64,000 bases of DNA from Clostridiales bacterium (GCA_004556205.1 SFIL01000002.1:1-64000); one strand, 5' to 3'; positions 1 through 8,920 are shown, counted from the stretch's first letter. Made by a program: numbers and translations. Notes: a model not told the origin generated them from the letters alone.

Positions 1-1041
1 GTTGGAATACTTCCATGTCTGCCACTCGAGCACGGGATAGCCGTCCGAACCATCCACCCAGTTAGTTTCGCCAAGCGTTGCAGCAAGGGTCAGAAATTCA
101 TCAGCCGTCTTCGCCGTGCCGCCGGTCGTCGCACCACGGCCGGAGAGATAGAAGCAAGTCGCGGTATCACAACTGGTGGAAACACCGTATATGTTTCTGG
201 AAGAAGAATCAATAGTACCGTAGTTGTAGCAATTGCGGATTGCCGTGGAGGACAGTCGATTCCTGCCGACGACTCCACCAACATACCACGCATATGATGA
301 AGATGTATCCTTCAATATGCCTGTATTATAGCAGTTACTAACGCTTCCGCTTCCGTCAACTTGTCCCGCAATTCCGCCCACAAAATCCATATATGATTTT
401 CCATTGGTATGGTCGAGCGTCGCCCCGTTAGAACAAAAAGAGATCGTACCCTCATTTTGACCGACGATTCCGCCAATACCTAAGTCGCTGTTGCAAGATT
501 TTTTGTAGATCGTACCACTTTCAAATGCGCATTGGGTCACCGTGCCGCTGTTTTTACCGACAAGGCCGCCTGTAACGGCGTAGCCGGTAACGGTCGATTC
601 TCTGACAACGACATTCGAAACGGTGCCGGAGTTTTGTCCTGCAATCAATCCGCAGAGATTGGAGCTGCTGCTTCCGGTATATTCCAACGTCGAATTCTCA
701 ACGGAGAAATTCGTAACCGTTGCGCCGGAGCCGATCGCAGAAAACATACCGCAGTTGGCTTCTGCGGTCGTGATGTTTACGGTGACGGTATGTCCGCCGC
801 CGTCAAAAGTACCTGTGAAGGTGCCGCTCAACGGCGTAGTTACCGTCGTGTCCTGCGTGAGAAGATAGCTCCCGCTCAGATCGGTGATCGCATCGAGACT
901 TGTGATCTCGGTTGCCTCCCCTGCCGCAAAGGCTGCCGCAGGCAAAAGCTCCCCTGCCGCAAAGGCTGCCGCAGGCAAAAGGCCGACTGTTAACGCAAGC
1001 ACTGCAAAAAACGCGATCAGTCTTTTGATGTGTTTTCTCAT
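1..1041 (-). CDS. Secreted GLUG-repeat surface protein, N-terminal part (cut by window edge)
   Basis: The frame is open for 347 codons from an ATG at 1041 (preceded by an AAAGGAG ribosome binding site) to the window edge, so the C-terminus is missing. The N-terminus MRKHIKRLIAFFAVLALTVG is a typical signal peptide. It is followed by a twice-repeated LLPAAAFAAGE segment produced by a 33-bp tandem duplication that repeats the likely signal-peptidase site. The mature part has GLUG-like beta-helix repeats (GTFTGTFDGGGHTV, GLIAGQNSG, GGLVGKNSG, GGIVGQNEG, GGIAGQVDG, GGVVGRN) ending in GYPVLEWQ, the same style as the large SLH protein encoded divergently at 1671. It is probably exported to the cell surface. 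The anchor and ligand are not visible. Confidence 0.85.
   Translation of the reverse strand, partial: MRKHIKRLIAFFAVLALTVGLLPAAAFAAGELLPAAAFAAGEATEITSLDAITDLSGSYLLTQDTTVTTPLSGTFTGTFDGGGHTVTVNITTAEANCGMFSAIGSGATVTNFSVENSTLEYTGSSSSNLCGLIAGQNSGTVSNVVVRESTVTGYAVTGGLVGKNSGTVTQCAFESGTIYKKSCNSDLGIGGIVGQNEGTISFCSNGATLDHTNGKSYMDFVGGIAGQVDGSGSVSNCYNTGILKDTSSSYAWYVGGVVGRNRLSSTAIRNCYNYGTIDSSSRNIYGVSTSCDTATCFYLSGRGATTGGTAKTADEFLTLAATLGETNWVDGSDGYPVLEWQTWKYSN
916..981. repeat. Perfect 33-bp tandem duplication in a signal-peptide region
   Basis: Copies at 916-948 and 949-981 are identical. They lie in frame in the minus-strand surface-protein gene and duplicate 11 residues (LLPAAAFAAGE), so the exported precursor carries two consecutive candidate AxA-type cleavage sites. 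Confidence 0.95.
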
Positions 1042-1214
1042 GTTTTAGACTCCTTTTCTTTTTTTGACGTTACAGAACCTAAGATTCGCTTTGCGGCTTC
1101 AGAGAAACCGCTTACAAATGCAGAGAGTCCACGTGTATGAATAAAAGTTTAGCACAAATTGGAAGAAAAAGAAATTGTGAATGTATACAGAAATTGGAAG
1201 CGCATTATGGCAAT

Positions 1215-1244
1215 ACTATACATTTTTTTCGCTTTTTGCATCAA
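1215..1244 (-). promoter_or_regulatory. Possible promoter of the leftward surface gene
   Basis: On the minus strand, TTGATG (1239-1244) and TATAGT (1215-1220) are separated by 18 bp, about 170 nt upstream of the start at 1041. This is the best match in the gap, but it is weak. Confidence 0.3.
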
Positions 1245-1316
1245 GTATTGTATATAGATTTACATATGCAGAGCGGTATCGAATATAATACTGCGCGACT
1301 GCGCGCAAAAAAGGAC

Positions 1317-1345
1317 TTTACTTTTTGGGTGGTCAGTGATAAAAT
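1317..1345 (+). promoter_or_regulatory. Promoter upstream of the cobalamin riboswitch
   Basis: TTTACT (1317-1322) and TAAAAT (1340-1345) are 17 bp apart. They lie just upstream of the riboswitch P1 arm, so transcription would start around 1351 and include the whole aptamer. Confidence 0.55.
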
Positions 1346-1363
1346 ACAAGCAAAAATTTTATA

Positions 1364-1565
1364 GCTTTTGTGGTTTGCATCGGGTCTCGGCACGGTGCAG
1401 ACTGGACAAGGGAATGCAGTCAGAATCTGCAACGCCAACCGGCGCTGTATATGCAAGACCCTCCGCTCGTTTGACGAAAGTCGGTCATTGGGGAAACCTG
1501 AGAAGGCTTGGGCGGTGTGGTCGTGGAGTATCCTCCGAAGCATGAGTCAGAAGACCTACAAGAGT
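1364..1565 (+). ncRNA. Cobalamin (B12) riboswitch aptamer
   Basis: The P1 arms at 1364-1373 and 1556-1565 pair over 10 bp, including G-U pairs. In order follow the conserved boxes of class-I cobalamin aptamers in variant form: GGGAA (from 1410), the P5 stem TGCAG/CTGCA with AATC in its loop, the P6 hairpin CGCC/GGCG followed by CTGTATATG (ACTGTAA-like), GTCATTGGG (GCCACTG-like), GAGAAGGC (GGGAAGGC-like), and GAGTCAGAAGACCTAC (the B12 box AGCCAGGAGACCTGCC). The order, spacing and closing helix make the call strong. The effect, repression by adenosyl- or methylcobalamin, is known for the class. Here it would act on the downstream terminator and the SLH surface-protein gene. Confidence 0.88.
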
Positions 1566-1570
1566 GTATG

Positions 1571-1594
1571 ACGCACAGAGTTTGCTCTGTGCGC
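1571..1594 (+). promoter_or_regulatory. Expression-platform hairpin after the riboswitch
   Basis: CGCACAGAG (1572-1580) and CTCTGTGCG (1585-1593) form a perfect 9-bp stem with a TTTG loop, directly after P1. It may be the P13 element or part of the switching platform. Confidence 0.6.
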
Positions 1595-1610
1595 ATTTGA
1601 CACGGGAAAA

Positions 1611-1650
1611 CGGCCGTGGCGAAAATTTCGCCACGGCTGTTATTATTTTT
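1611..1650 (+). terminator. Intrinsic terminator of the riboswitch leader
   Basis: CGGCCGTGGCGAAA (1611-1624) pairs with the segment ending at 1639 and is followed by TTATTATTTTT. It lies between the aptamer and the ribosome binding site at about 1655-1665, as expected for transcriptional control by the riboswitch. Confidence 0.8.
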
Positions 1651-1670
1651 GTTGAAAGGAAGGAAACAGT

Positions 1671-4600
1671 ATGAAAAAACGATGGCTGGCAGGATTTCTT
1701 GCCCTTGTTTTCGCGCTTAGCTGTGTTCCGGCGGTATCTGCGGAGGAATCCTTTGAGAGCTTCTTTGCAGGCATCGCTCCGGCAGCAAGCGTGGAAAACG
1801 ACGCGACCTATCCCTATGGCGACTATTTGGAGGAGGGAGTGCTGGTCTCCTGCAATGCGGGATATAGCAGCAGCTTTGCGGCGATCACTCTGCAATTCTC
1901 TCTTGACGCAGCACTGGAATTTGACTATCTGATCTCCAGTGAGGCAAGTTATGACTATATGGCGGTCATGCTAAACGGTAACGACCTGCACAGCAATCAA
2001 AAGGGCACCTATTCCGGCATCATGACGGAGTATGCAAACTACTCGCTGAAGGTCAGTGCGGGAGACACAGTGCAGATCGGCTATAAGAAAGACAGCTCCG
2101 GCGATCGCGGAGAGGACTGCCTGCGCCTGAAGAACTTCAGCGTAACGGCAAACTATCCCGTTGCCTTCTCCGGCTGTCCGGATGGAACGCATATCACTGT
2201 AAAGGATACGAATGAGACGGAGTACCCCGTTACGGACTGCAAGATATCTCTTCCCGCAGGCAGTTATTCCTATCGCGCAGAGGCGTTCGGCTACGCGACG
2301 GCGGAAGGCAGTTTTACGGTTTCCGATGCCGCTTTGGATATCCCGGTAAGTATGACCGCGCTGACGGGAAAGACACTGACCTTTGCAATCAGTGGACTTG
2401 AAAGCGGTGCTGCGGCGGTCATTACGGTGAAACACGGCGATACCGTCATGCAGGCGCAGGCGGACGGCTCTTTCAGCCTTGTTCCTGCCGAGTATACCTA
2501 TACCGTCAAAGCAGAGGGCTATAAAACCGCGCGCGGCAGCTTCACAATGGCCGAGGAGGCGCAGACCGTTTCCATTACAATGGTTGCGGGCGAGGAATGG
2601 GACGGCACGGTTGCCGAAGACTTTGCAGGCGGCAGCGGCACGGAACAGGACCCTTATCAAATCGCGAACGGTGAACAGCTTGCCTACCTCTCCGCATCCG
2701 TCGCGGCAGGCAACAACTATGAAGGCATCTGGCTCGTCCAGACGCAAGCGATTGATATGGGTCAGCTCCCCTTTACGCCCATCGGCAGCAATACAGCGCA
2801 GTTTAAGGGAAAATACATTGGCGGTGAGATTACCAACCTCTCGATCGTCGGCGAGAAAAACTATGTCGGTCTGTTCGGCTATCTCGGCGAAGGCGCGCTC
2901 GTGCGCGAAGTTATCGTGCGCGGCAGTGTGCAGGGAAAGAGCTATGTCGGCGGTATCGTCGGCTATCTCAAATCCGCAACAGTTGAAAACTGTGCAAGCT
3001 ATGCGGCGGTGCGCGGCGGCTCAACCTATGTCGGCGGCATCTGTGGACAGATGTACGGCACCTCCACGGCAAAATCGCTCATTGCGCGCTGCTTTAACGC
3101 GGGCAATGTGACCTCGGGCAACAACAATCACGCAGGCGGTATTGCCGGCTACGTCTCCTACGGTGACATCTCTGAATGCTATAACCTCGGCGCGATCAGC
3201 GGAAAACGCGTGGGAGGTATTGCAGCACAGATTTCCTCCGGCAGCACAGTCTCCTCGTGCTATAATCTCGGCACGGTCACGCTCACAGAGGAAGGCAGCT
3301 ATAATTACGCAGGCAGCATCGTCGGCTACAGCATGGGTACGGTTGCAAGCTGCATCTGCTTGGAGGGAACAACTGCCATCGGAAGCGGCAGCGGCAATGT
3401 GAAAGCTGTCAGCATGGAGGAGATGAAATCCGCACAGACGGTGCTTGCCCTCGGCGGCAGCTTTGTGGAGGACAAAAACAATCTGAACGGCGGCTATCCG
3501 ATCCTTGCATGGCAGGACCCGACGGCAAAGCTCCTCGTGGTATTTGAGATCAACTATGCCGGCGCGTGCGTCACGGTTTACGATGCTGAGGGAACGGAGG
3601 TCACCGCTGAAGCAGATGGCAGCTATAACCTTCTGAGTGGTACATATACCTACACTGTGACTCGTGAGGAATGCGACCCGGTTGAGGGCAGCTTTACGGT
3701 CAACGGTACGAGTCTTCGCATCGTTGTTGCGCTGAATGTCAAAACCTATCCAATCGCCTTGACCCTATCCCCGACCGATGCGAGCATCGTAATCCATAAC
3801 GCCGCAGGCGAGGAAATGACACTCGGTGAAATAGTGCGCCTGCCCAAGGGAGAATACACCTATGAGGTGTCCAAATTCGGCTATCTGACAAAAAGCGGAT
3901 GCTTTACCGTAACCGGCGAAAACGATGCACTCACCGTAACTCTGACCGAGGCAGTTCGTTATCCCGTCAGCTTCACCGTGGCGGACGAAAGCGGCGCAGC
4001 GATCGAGAACACGGAGATCACCGTGACGCACAGCGTCGGCGGAGCGCAGACGGCAGATAGCGGCGTGTATTCTCTGCCCGACGGCACATATCAGTACACC
4101 GTCAAAGCCGACGGGTATATCAATGTACGCAGCAGCTTCACCGTCTCCGGCGCGGCGCAGACAATCCTCGTGACCATGCAGGAGGGCAGCAATGTTTGGA
4201 GCGGCGCGGTCGCCGAGGAAGCTCCGCAGACGCAGGAGATCGACGGAAAGACTTACTATCTCATCACCACCTCCGAAGAGCTTGCGTGGTTTGCCGAGGC
4301 GGTCAAGAGCGACGGGACACTCAACGGCAAGTTGATGAGCAACCTCCTGCTCAACGGCGAGGAAGCCCCGACAACAAACCGTTGGGAGGGGATCGGCAGC
4401 TACAAAGCGAAATATGTCGGCACCTTCGACGGCAACGGCAAACAGATCCTTGGCTATTACAGCAAATATGAAAATTCCACAGGCGGCAACGGTCTGTTCG
4501 GCTATCTCGGCAAGGGTGCGATCGTTAAGGATCTGACCCTCAGCGGTATGATCGAGGGCGACGGAACGGTCGGTGCGATCGCGGGACAGTCCTACGGAAG

Positions 4601-7600
4601 GATCGAAGGCTGCGTCAGCCGTGTGAATATCACAAACAAGAGCGCCTGCACCGGCGGTATCGTCGGCAGAGCCTATTCCACCGCAGCGATCGTCAACTGC
4701 GGAAACGAAGGGAATATCACTTCCCTGCTCAACTCCACCTACAGCGACGCAAAGCTCGGCGGCATCGTCGGCGAGAGCTACTGTGCCGTCCTCGGCTGCT
4801 ACAACAGCGGCAATATCGACGGCGGCAGCAAGAACAGCGGCAAGGTCGCGGGCATCCTTGGTTACACGAATAATGGCGACACGCGCATTGAAAACTGCTA
4901 TAACCTCGGCGCAATCAGCGGCACGGACTATGTTGCCGGCATTTCCGCGCGCCACACAATGGGCGAAGCGCCGAGCATCAAGAACTGCTACTCTGTCGGC
5001 ACGCTCACAGCAAGCGCCGGTGCGACCCATGTGGGCACAATTGCGGGTGATCTGCTCGGTACGGTAGAAAACTGCTATTACCTTTCGGACAGCGGAGATG
5101 CCGCTGTCGGCTACATTCGGGACGGCGTGATGATCACGGCTTCCGCAAAAGAAGCGGCAGAAATGAAAACGCGCGAATTCGTCCTGCTTCTCGGCAACAC
5201 TGCTTATCATTTGGATACGAACGGCGGCTATCCCGTCCTTGCTTGGCAGGGCGGCGAGCATGTTGTCGATACGGAGGCAGCGGCAGCTATTGCAGCTGTT
5301 AAGGACGCCCTGACCGTGACTCCGACGACCGTTACCGAAGCATGCGTGCTCGACCTCCCCGTGAATGCTGAGGGCTTTGCCGGTACGATCTGCTGGGATA
5401 GCAGCGACGAGAGCGTCATCGCCGCAGACGGCACAGTCACGCTTCCGCTTGCAGGGACCTCTTATGTCACCCTGACCGCGACGATCAGCCTTGCAGGAGA
5501 AAGCGCGACAAAGCAGTTTGTCGTTACCGTCATTTCCCTCGCCGCGCAGAATGAGCAGCGCCTAACCGATGCGCAGACATGGCTCAACGACAGGAGCAGC
5601 CTGTCTCCGAAATACGGAGAGGATACCAATCTGTGCGCCTATGTGCAGACGCTTCTGGAAAACGCGGGCTATACGGGCATCACGGTTTCCGTCACACAGA
5701 CCGGCACACTTATCTACCCCGCTGACCTCGTCTGTGAAGCAGGCGTTGCGGGAAACGGCGACATCACCTATTTCAGTGCTGATCCGGCAAGTCTTACCGT
5801 TGCAGTCAGCAGCGCAATGATTGCCGATGTACAGCTTCAGCTCACCGTGGGCGATCAGAGCCGCAGCGTTAAAGCTACGGTGCATTTGGAATGGGATCAG
5901 GACGCGGTAACGGCGTATCTCTCCGAAGCGGCGCAGTGTATCACCTTCGACTCCTTCCGCGGTGAAAACGCGGATCAGGATCATATCACGCAAAATATGC
6001 TTCTGCCGCAGCGAATGAGCGCTTATCCCTATGTCACAGTAGCATGGGCAAGCAGCGCCGAAATTATCGAAATCAGCGGCGATGCTGTTTCTGATACCCT
6101 GACGGCACAGGTGCGTGCACCGTCTGAGGACACTTCTGTCACCCTCACACCGACGCTGACCTTTGTGTTGAATGACAGCACTTTGGAGATGACGCCTTTC
6201 AACCTGACCGTTTTGGCGGAGGACCTTGAGCCGCTGCGCGCACAGATGCAACAGTCTCTGAACGAATGCTATCTTACGGAAAAGCTCACCTATATTGTAA
6301 GCAAACAACCAATCAACCCGTCGGCAGTATGCGGAGATATCCAACTCCTGACACCCGCCAAAACAGGGATCGAAGACTATAGCTCCTATCGTTTCACCGT
6401 AACCTCGAGTGACGAGTCGGTCATTCGTGTGAACGGCTATCGCGCGGTGGTCTATCAGCCGATGCCGGATGCGGCTCAGGCTTCCGTGACACTCACGGTC
6501 ACCATGCAGCATAGAGAAAAGGCGGTCAGCGTGAGCAAGACGATCGAGCTGACGGTCATTCCGCTGACAGTGGAAGAGCTGGACGCAGCCCTTGCGCTGA
6601 TGGACGGAGCGAAAGCGCACTATTGGGATGGCATCAATGACAGTGCAAATGCCTCCTGCTACGCTGTTACCGAAAGTCTGCATCCGTTTAAGGAGGTTAC
6701 CCGCAACGCAGACGGAAGCCTCCGATGGGCATACTCCGCCGATGACTGTCTGCAAACGGGCATCATCGCGGGCGATATGGCGGACTTCTCTGAGGTCGGC
6801 GGACAGGAGCAGTACAACAAATTCAAGTCAAGCGCTCCGTCAGTACTTGCGCACGAAACGCTTCTGCTGACGGTTCCGAAATACAACACCGCCGTCACGG
6901 TAGAAAGCGTTTTGGAACATGAGTCTTATGCAAAATATGCCGAAACCGTTACAGGAAAATGGTATGACGAGTACTTCTCAAAGCTGGTCGGGCAGAGGGT
7001 GTCGGCTACAATGACCGTTCTCGGAACGGACGGCGCCAATCCTGACGGTGAACAGCCCCCAACATTGGTCACGGTGACCGTTCGCCTGACGGGTGTGAAT
7101 GAGGTCGGTGCGATTGACCGTACCTTTGAAACAACCTCCGATAAGACCGTGGCGGAGGCTTTGCAGATTGGCTTTGGAGAGTCGTACACACTCACAGTCG
7201 GTGCCTACGGCTATATCGAATCCTTGCACGGCGATGCAGCTTTTGAAGAGGCAAACGCAAAGGTGCCCTACTGGGGACAGTACTTCTTCGTAAGCGGCGA
7301 ATATGACACCGCTTCCGTACTGACAACGCCCGTCAGAGACGGCGGCATTTACGGCGTGTTTGCCAACGAGACGACCGATGCTGCCGACAGCTTCTACGGC
7401 TACAAGTACAATGTCTGGTTCCACGAAAGCGCGCTTACCGTAGCGGCAGGCGAGGAATTCAGCGTAACGGTCTATCAGATGGTTGGCTCCTCGGCGATGG
7501 CGCAGTCCGATATTTCTGTGTTCTGCGCGGGAACGGAGGTCGGAAAGACGAAGCAGGGCGGAAAGCTGACGACCTCCTTTGAGCAGACCGGCACCTACGT

Positions 7601-8597
7601 TCTGAACATCGGCGACGAAAATCACACCTACAGTCGTTGCGTCGTTACCGTAATCGAGAAAGAGCATCACCTTACGGCGGTTGAAGAAAAGGCACCGACC
7701 TGCACGGAAAGCGGCAGCATCGCCTACTGGGTCTGCTCCGTTTGCGGAAAATACTACTGCGACGCGGCAGGCACAACCGAGATCACGCTGCAAGACACTA
7801 TCGTTCAGCCGACGGGACATACCGTGGTGATCGACCCTGCTGTCCCCGCAGGCTGCACTGAAAACGGCAAGACAGAAGGCTCGCACTGCTCCGTCTGTAA
7901 CGCGATTCTCAAGGCACAGGAGAGCGTCCCCGCAACGGGACACAGCTTTGCAGACTGGATTGTGACGGTAAAGCCGACCTGCACAAAAGAAGGCGAGCAG
8001 ATGCACACCTGCACCGTCTGCGGCAAAGAAGAGAAGAAGTCCATTGCAGCCCTCCCCTGCCCGAGTGAAAAAATGACCGATGTACCAAAGAACGCGTGGT
8101 ATCACAATGCGGTCGATTATATGATGGAGCAAAGGCTTATGGGCGGCGTCAGCGCGAATGCATTTGCGCCGGAGGATACACTGACCCGTGCGCAGTTGAT
8201 TACCGTGCTCTACCGTCTCGCAGGAACGCCGAAGAACGAGGGCAGCCATCCGTTCACCGATGTTCCCGAGGATCAGTGGTATTCCGACGCAATCGCTTGG
8301 GCGGCGGTAAATGGCGTCGTCAACGGTGTCACGCCGACAACCTTCGCGCCGGATAGTCCGGTTACCCGTGAGCAGATTGCAGTCATCTTGTTCCGCTATG
8401 CCAAGGCTGAGGTAGTCAAAGAGAGCAGTTCCAGCGCTTTCCCTGATGCGGACAAGGTCAGCGGATATGCTGTAGACGCCATGAATTGGGCGGTTGCCGA
8501 GGGACTGATTGCTGGCAGCGAAGGTAAACTCCTCCCGCAGGACAGCGCAACACGCGCTGAGATCGCAATCATTCTGATGCGTCTTCTTGAAAAGTAA
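1671..8597 (+). CDS. Giant SLH-anchored surface protein with GLUG, PEGA-like and DUF4430-like domains, under B12 riboswitch control
   Basis: This 2308-residue protein starts at an ATG after GAAAGGAAGG. The signal peptide ends at about residue 24 (AVSA). In order it shows a beta-rich N-terminal domain, PEGA-like repeats (about 160-310), a GLUG array (about 317-610), further PEGA-like repeats (620-835), a second GLUG array (840-1190), bacterial Ig-like modules (1200-1520), and a DUF4430-like segment (about 1800-1915: KTVAEAL, then YGYIESLHGD, YWGQYFFVSGE and VRDGGIYGVF). Three CxxC repeats (about 1997-2127) follow, and three SLH domains (2132-2308) that should bind the secondary cell-wall polymer. 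DUF4430 resembles the C-terminal beta domain of transcobalamin and intrinsic factor. With the riboswitch, this suggests surface capture of corrinoids, which is inference. It may instead be an adhesin. No transporter gene is adjacent. Confidence 0.9.
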   Translation: MKKRWLAGFLALVFALSCVPAVSAEESFESFFAGIAPAASVENDATYPYGDYLEEGVLVSCNAGYSSSFAAITLQFSLDAALEFDYLISSEASYDYMAVMLNGNDLHSNQKGTYSGIMTEYANYSLKVSAGDTVQIGYKKDSSGDRGEDCLRLKNFSVTANYPVAFSGCPDGTHITVKDTNETEYPVTDCKISLPAGSYSYRAEAFGYATAEGSFTVSDAALDIPVSMTALTGKTLTFAISGLESGAAAVITVKHGDTVMQAQADGSFSLVPAEYTYTVKAEGYKTARGSFTMAEEAQTVSITMVAGEEWDGTVAEDFAGGSGTEQDPYQIANGEQLAYLSASVAAGNNYEGIWLVQTQAIDMGQLPFTPIGSNTAQFKGKYIGGEITNLSIVGEKNYVGLFGYLGEGALVREVIVRGSVQGKSYVGGIVGYLKSATVENCASYAAVRGGSTYVGGICGQMYGTSTAKSLIARCFNAGNVTSGNNNHAGGIAGYVSYGDISECYNLGAISGKRVGGIAAQISSGSTVSSCYNLGTVTLTEEGSYNYAGSIVGYSMGTVASCICLEGTTAIGSGSGNVKAVSMEEMKSAQTVLALGGSFVEDKNNLNGGYPILAWQDPTAKLLVVFEINYAGACVTVYDAEGTEVTAEADGSYNLLSGTYTYTVTREECDPVEGSFTVNGTSLRIVVALNVKTYPIALTLSPTDASIVIHNAAGEEMTLGEIVRLPKGEYTYEVSKFGYLTKSGCFTVTGENDALTVTLTEAVRYPVSFTVADESGAAIENTEITVTHSVGGAQTADSGVYSLPDGTYQYTVKADGYINVRSSFTVSGAAQTILVTMQEGSNVWSGAVAEEAPQTQEIDGKTYYLITTSEELAWFAEAVKSDGTLNGKLMSNLLLNGEEAPTTNRWEGIGSYKAKYVGTFDGNGKQILGYYSKYENSTGGNGLFGYLGKGAIVKDLTLSGMIEGDGTVGAIAGQSYGRIEGCVSRVNITNKSACTGGIVGRAYSTAAIVNCGNEGNITSLLNSTYSDAKLGGIVGESYCAVLGCYNSGNIDGGSKNSGKVAGILGYTNNGDTRIENCYNLGAISGTDYVAGISARHTMGEAPSIKNCYSVGTLTASAGATHVGTIAGDLLGTVENCYYLSDSGDAAVGYIRDGVMITASAKEAAEMKTREFVLLLGNTAYHLDTNGGYPVLAWQGGEHVVDTEAAAAIAAVKDALTVTPTTVTEACVLDLPVNAEGFAGTICWDSSDESVIAADGTVTLPLAGTSYVTLTATISLAGESATKQFVVTVISLAAQNEQRLTDAQTWLNDRSSLSPKYGEDTNLCAYVQTLLENAGYTGITVSVTQTGTLIYPADLVCEAGVAGNGDITYFSADPASLTVAVSSAMIADVQLQLTVGDQSRSVKATVHLEWDQDAVTAYLSEAAQCITFDSFRGENADQDHITQNMLLPQRMSAYPYVTVAWASSAEIIEISGDAVSDTLTAQVRAPSEDTSVTLTPTLTFVLNDSTLEMTPFNLTVLAEDLEPLRAQMQQSLNECYLTEKLTYIVSKQPINPSAVCGDIQLLTPAKTGIEDYSSYRFTVTSSDESVIRVNGYRAVVYQPMPDAAQASVTLTVTMQHREKAVSVSKTIELTVIPLTVEELDAALALMDGAKAHYWDGINDSANASCYAVTESLHPFKEVTRNADGSLRWAYSADDCLQTGIIAGDMADFSEVGGQEQYNKFKSSAPSVLAHETLLLTVPKYNTAVTVESVLEHESYAKYAETVTGKWYDEYFSKLVGQRVSATMTVLGTDGANPDGEQPPTLVTVTVRLTGVNEVGAIDRTFETTSDKTVAEALQIGFGESYTLTVGAYGYIESLHGDAAFEEANAKVPYWGQYFFVSGEYDTASVLTTPVRDGGIYGVFANETTDAADSFYGYKYNVWFHESALTVAAGEEFSVTVYQMVGSSAMAQSDISVFCAGTEVGKTKQGGKLTTSFEQTGTYVLNIGDENHTYSRCVVTVIEKEHHLTAVEEKAPTCTESGSIAYWVCSVCGKYYCDAAGTTEITLQDTIVQPTGHTVVIDPAVPAGCTENGKTEGSHCSVCNAILKAQESVPATGHSFADWIVTVKPTCTKEGEQMHTCTVCGKEEKKSIAALPCPSEKMTDVPKNAWYHNAVDYMMEQRLMGGVSANAFAPEDTLTRAQLITVLYRLAGTPKNEGSHPFTDVPEDQWYSDAIAWAAVNGVVNGVTPTTFAPDSPVTREQIAVILFRYAKAEVVKESSSSAFPDADKVSGYAVDAMNWAVAEGLIAGSEGKLLPQDSATRAEIAIILMRLLEK

Positions 8598-8601
8598 TAC
8601 T

Positions 8602-8734
8602 GATTCTTGATTAAATTCTTTCATCAAGAATCCCGTGTGCTGCGCACACTTGTATCGTGCTAACGCACGCTGCGCCGTCTTGTGCAGAATTTGACGCACC
8701 TTCGGTGCTATAAAAAGCTGTGAAAGCTTTTTAT
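8602..8734 (+). terminator. Serial hairpins after the SLH gene
   Basis: GATTCTTGAT (8602-8611) pairs with ATCAAGAATC (8623-8632), GTGTGC with GCACAC (8635-8649), and ATAAAAAGCT (8710-8719) with AGCTTTTTAT (8725-8734). The last stem is AT-rich and ends in a T run, so it could terminate the surface-protein transcript. Confidence 0.5.
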
Positions 8735-8741
8735 CAAATTA

Positions 8742-8907
8742 TAGGGAACCTCTGAATAAATCTGCAAGAGCGGTCGGCGAGAGATTTTGTCGCAAATTGA
8801 GGTTTGAAAGCCGTAGGAATACTTTGTGTATTTCAAGGTTTTCAAACCGAAAAGTTGCGGCAAAAGATCCGCCGAGCGACGGCGCTCATTTGTTCAGAGG
8901 TTCCATA
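8742..8907 (+). repeat. MITE-like dispersed repeat, copy 1
   Basis: This 166-bp element has terminal inverted repeats: TAGGGAACCTCTGAATAAAT at the left and, inverted, TATGGAACCTCTGAACAAAT at the right. The interior holds GGTTTGAAA paired with TTTCAAACC around GTAGGAATACTTTG. Related copies are at 33717-33868 (inverted) and 39116-39290. It carries no ORF, so it would depend on a transposase elsewhere. It lies between convergent genes. Confidence 0.85.
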
Positions 8908-8920
8908 GTATAAAGATTCA

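Noticed and set aside
1137..1364. 75-codon open frame in the leader upstream of the riboswitch
   Set aside because: It has no good ribosome binding site, and it runs through the promoter and into the aptamer.
3765..5261. Long open frame on the minus strand opposite the SLH gene (also one at 6978-8699)
   Set aside because: They lie entirely inside a well-supported gene, have no family similarity or ribosome binding site, and are explained by the biased codon use of the repeat-rich sense strand.
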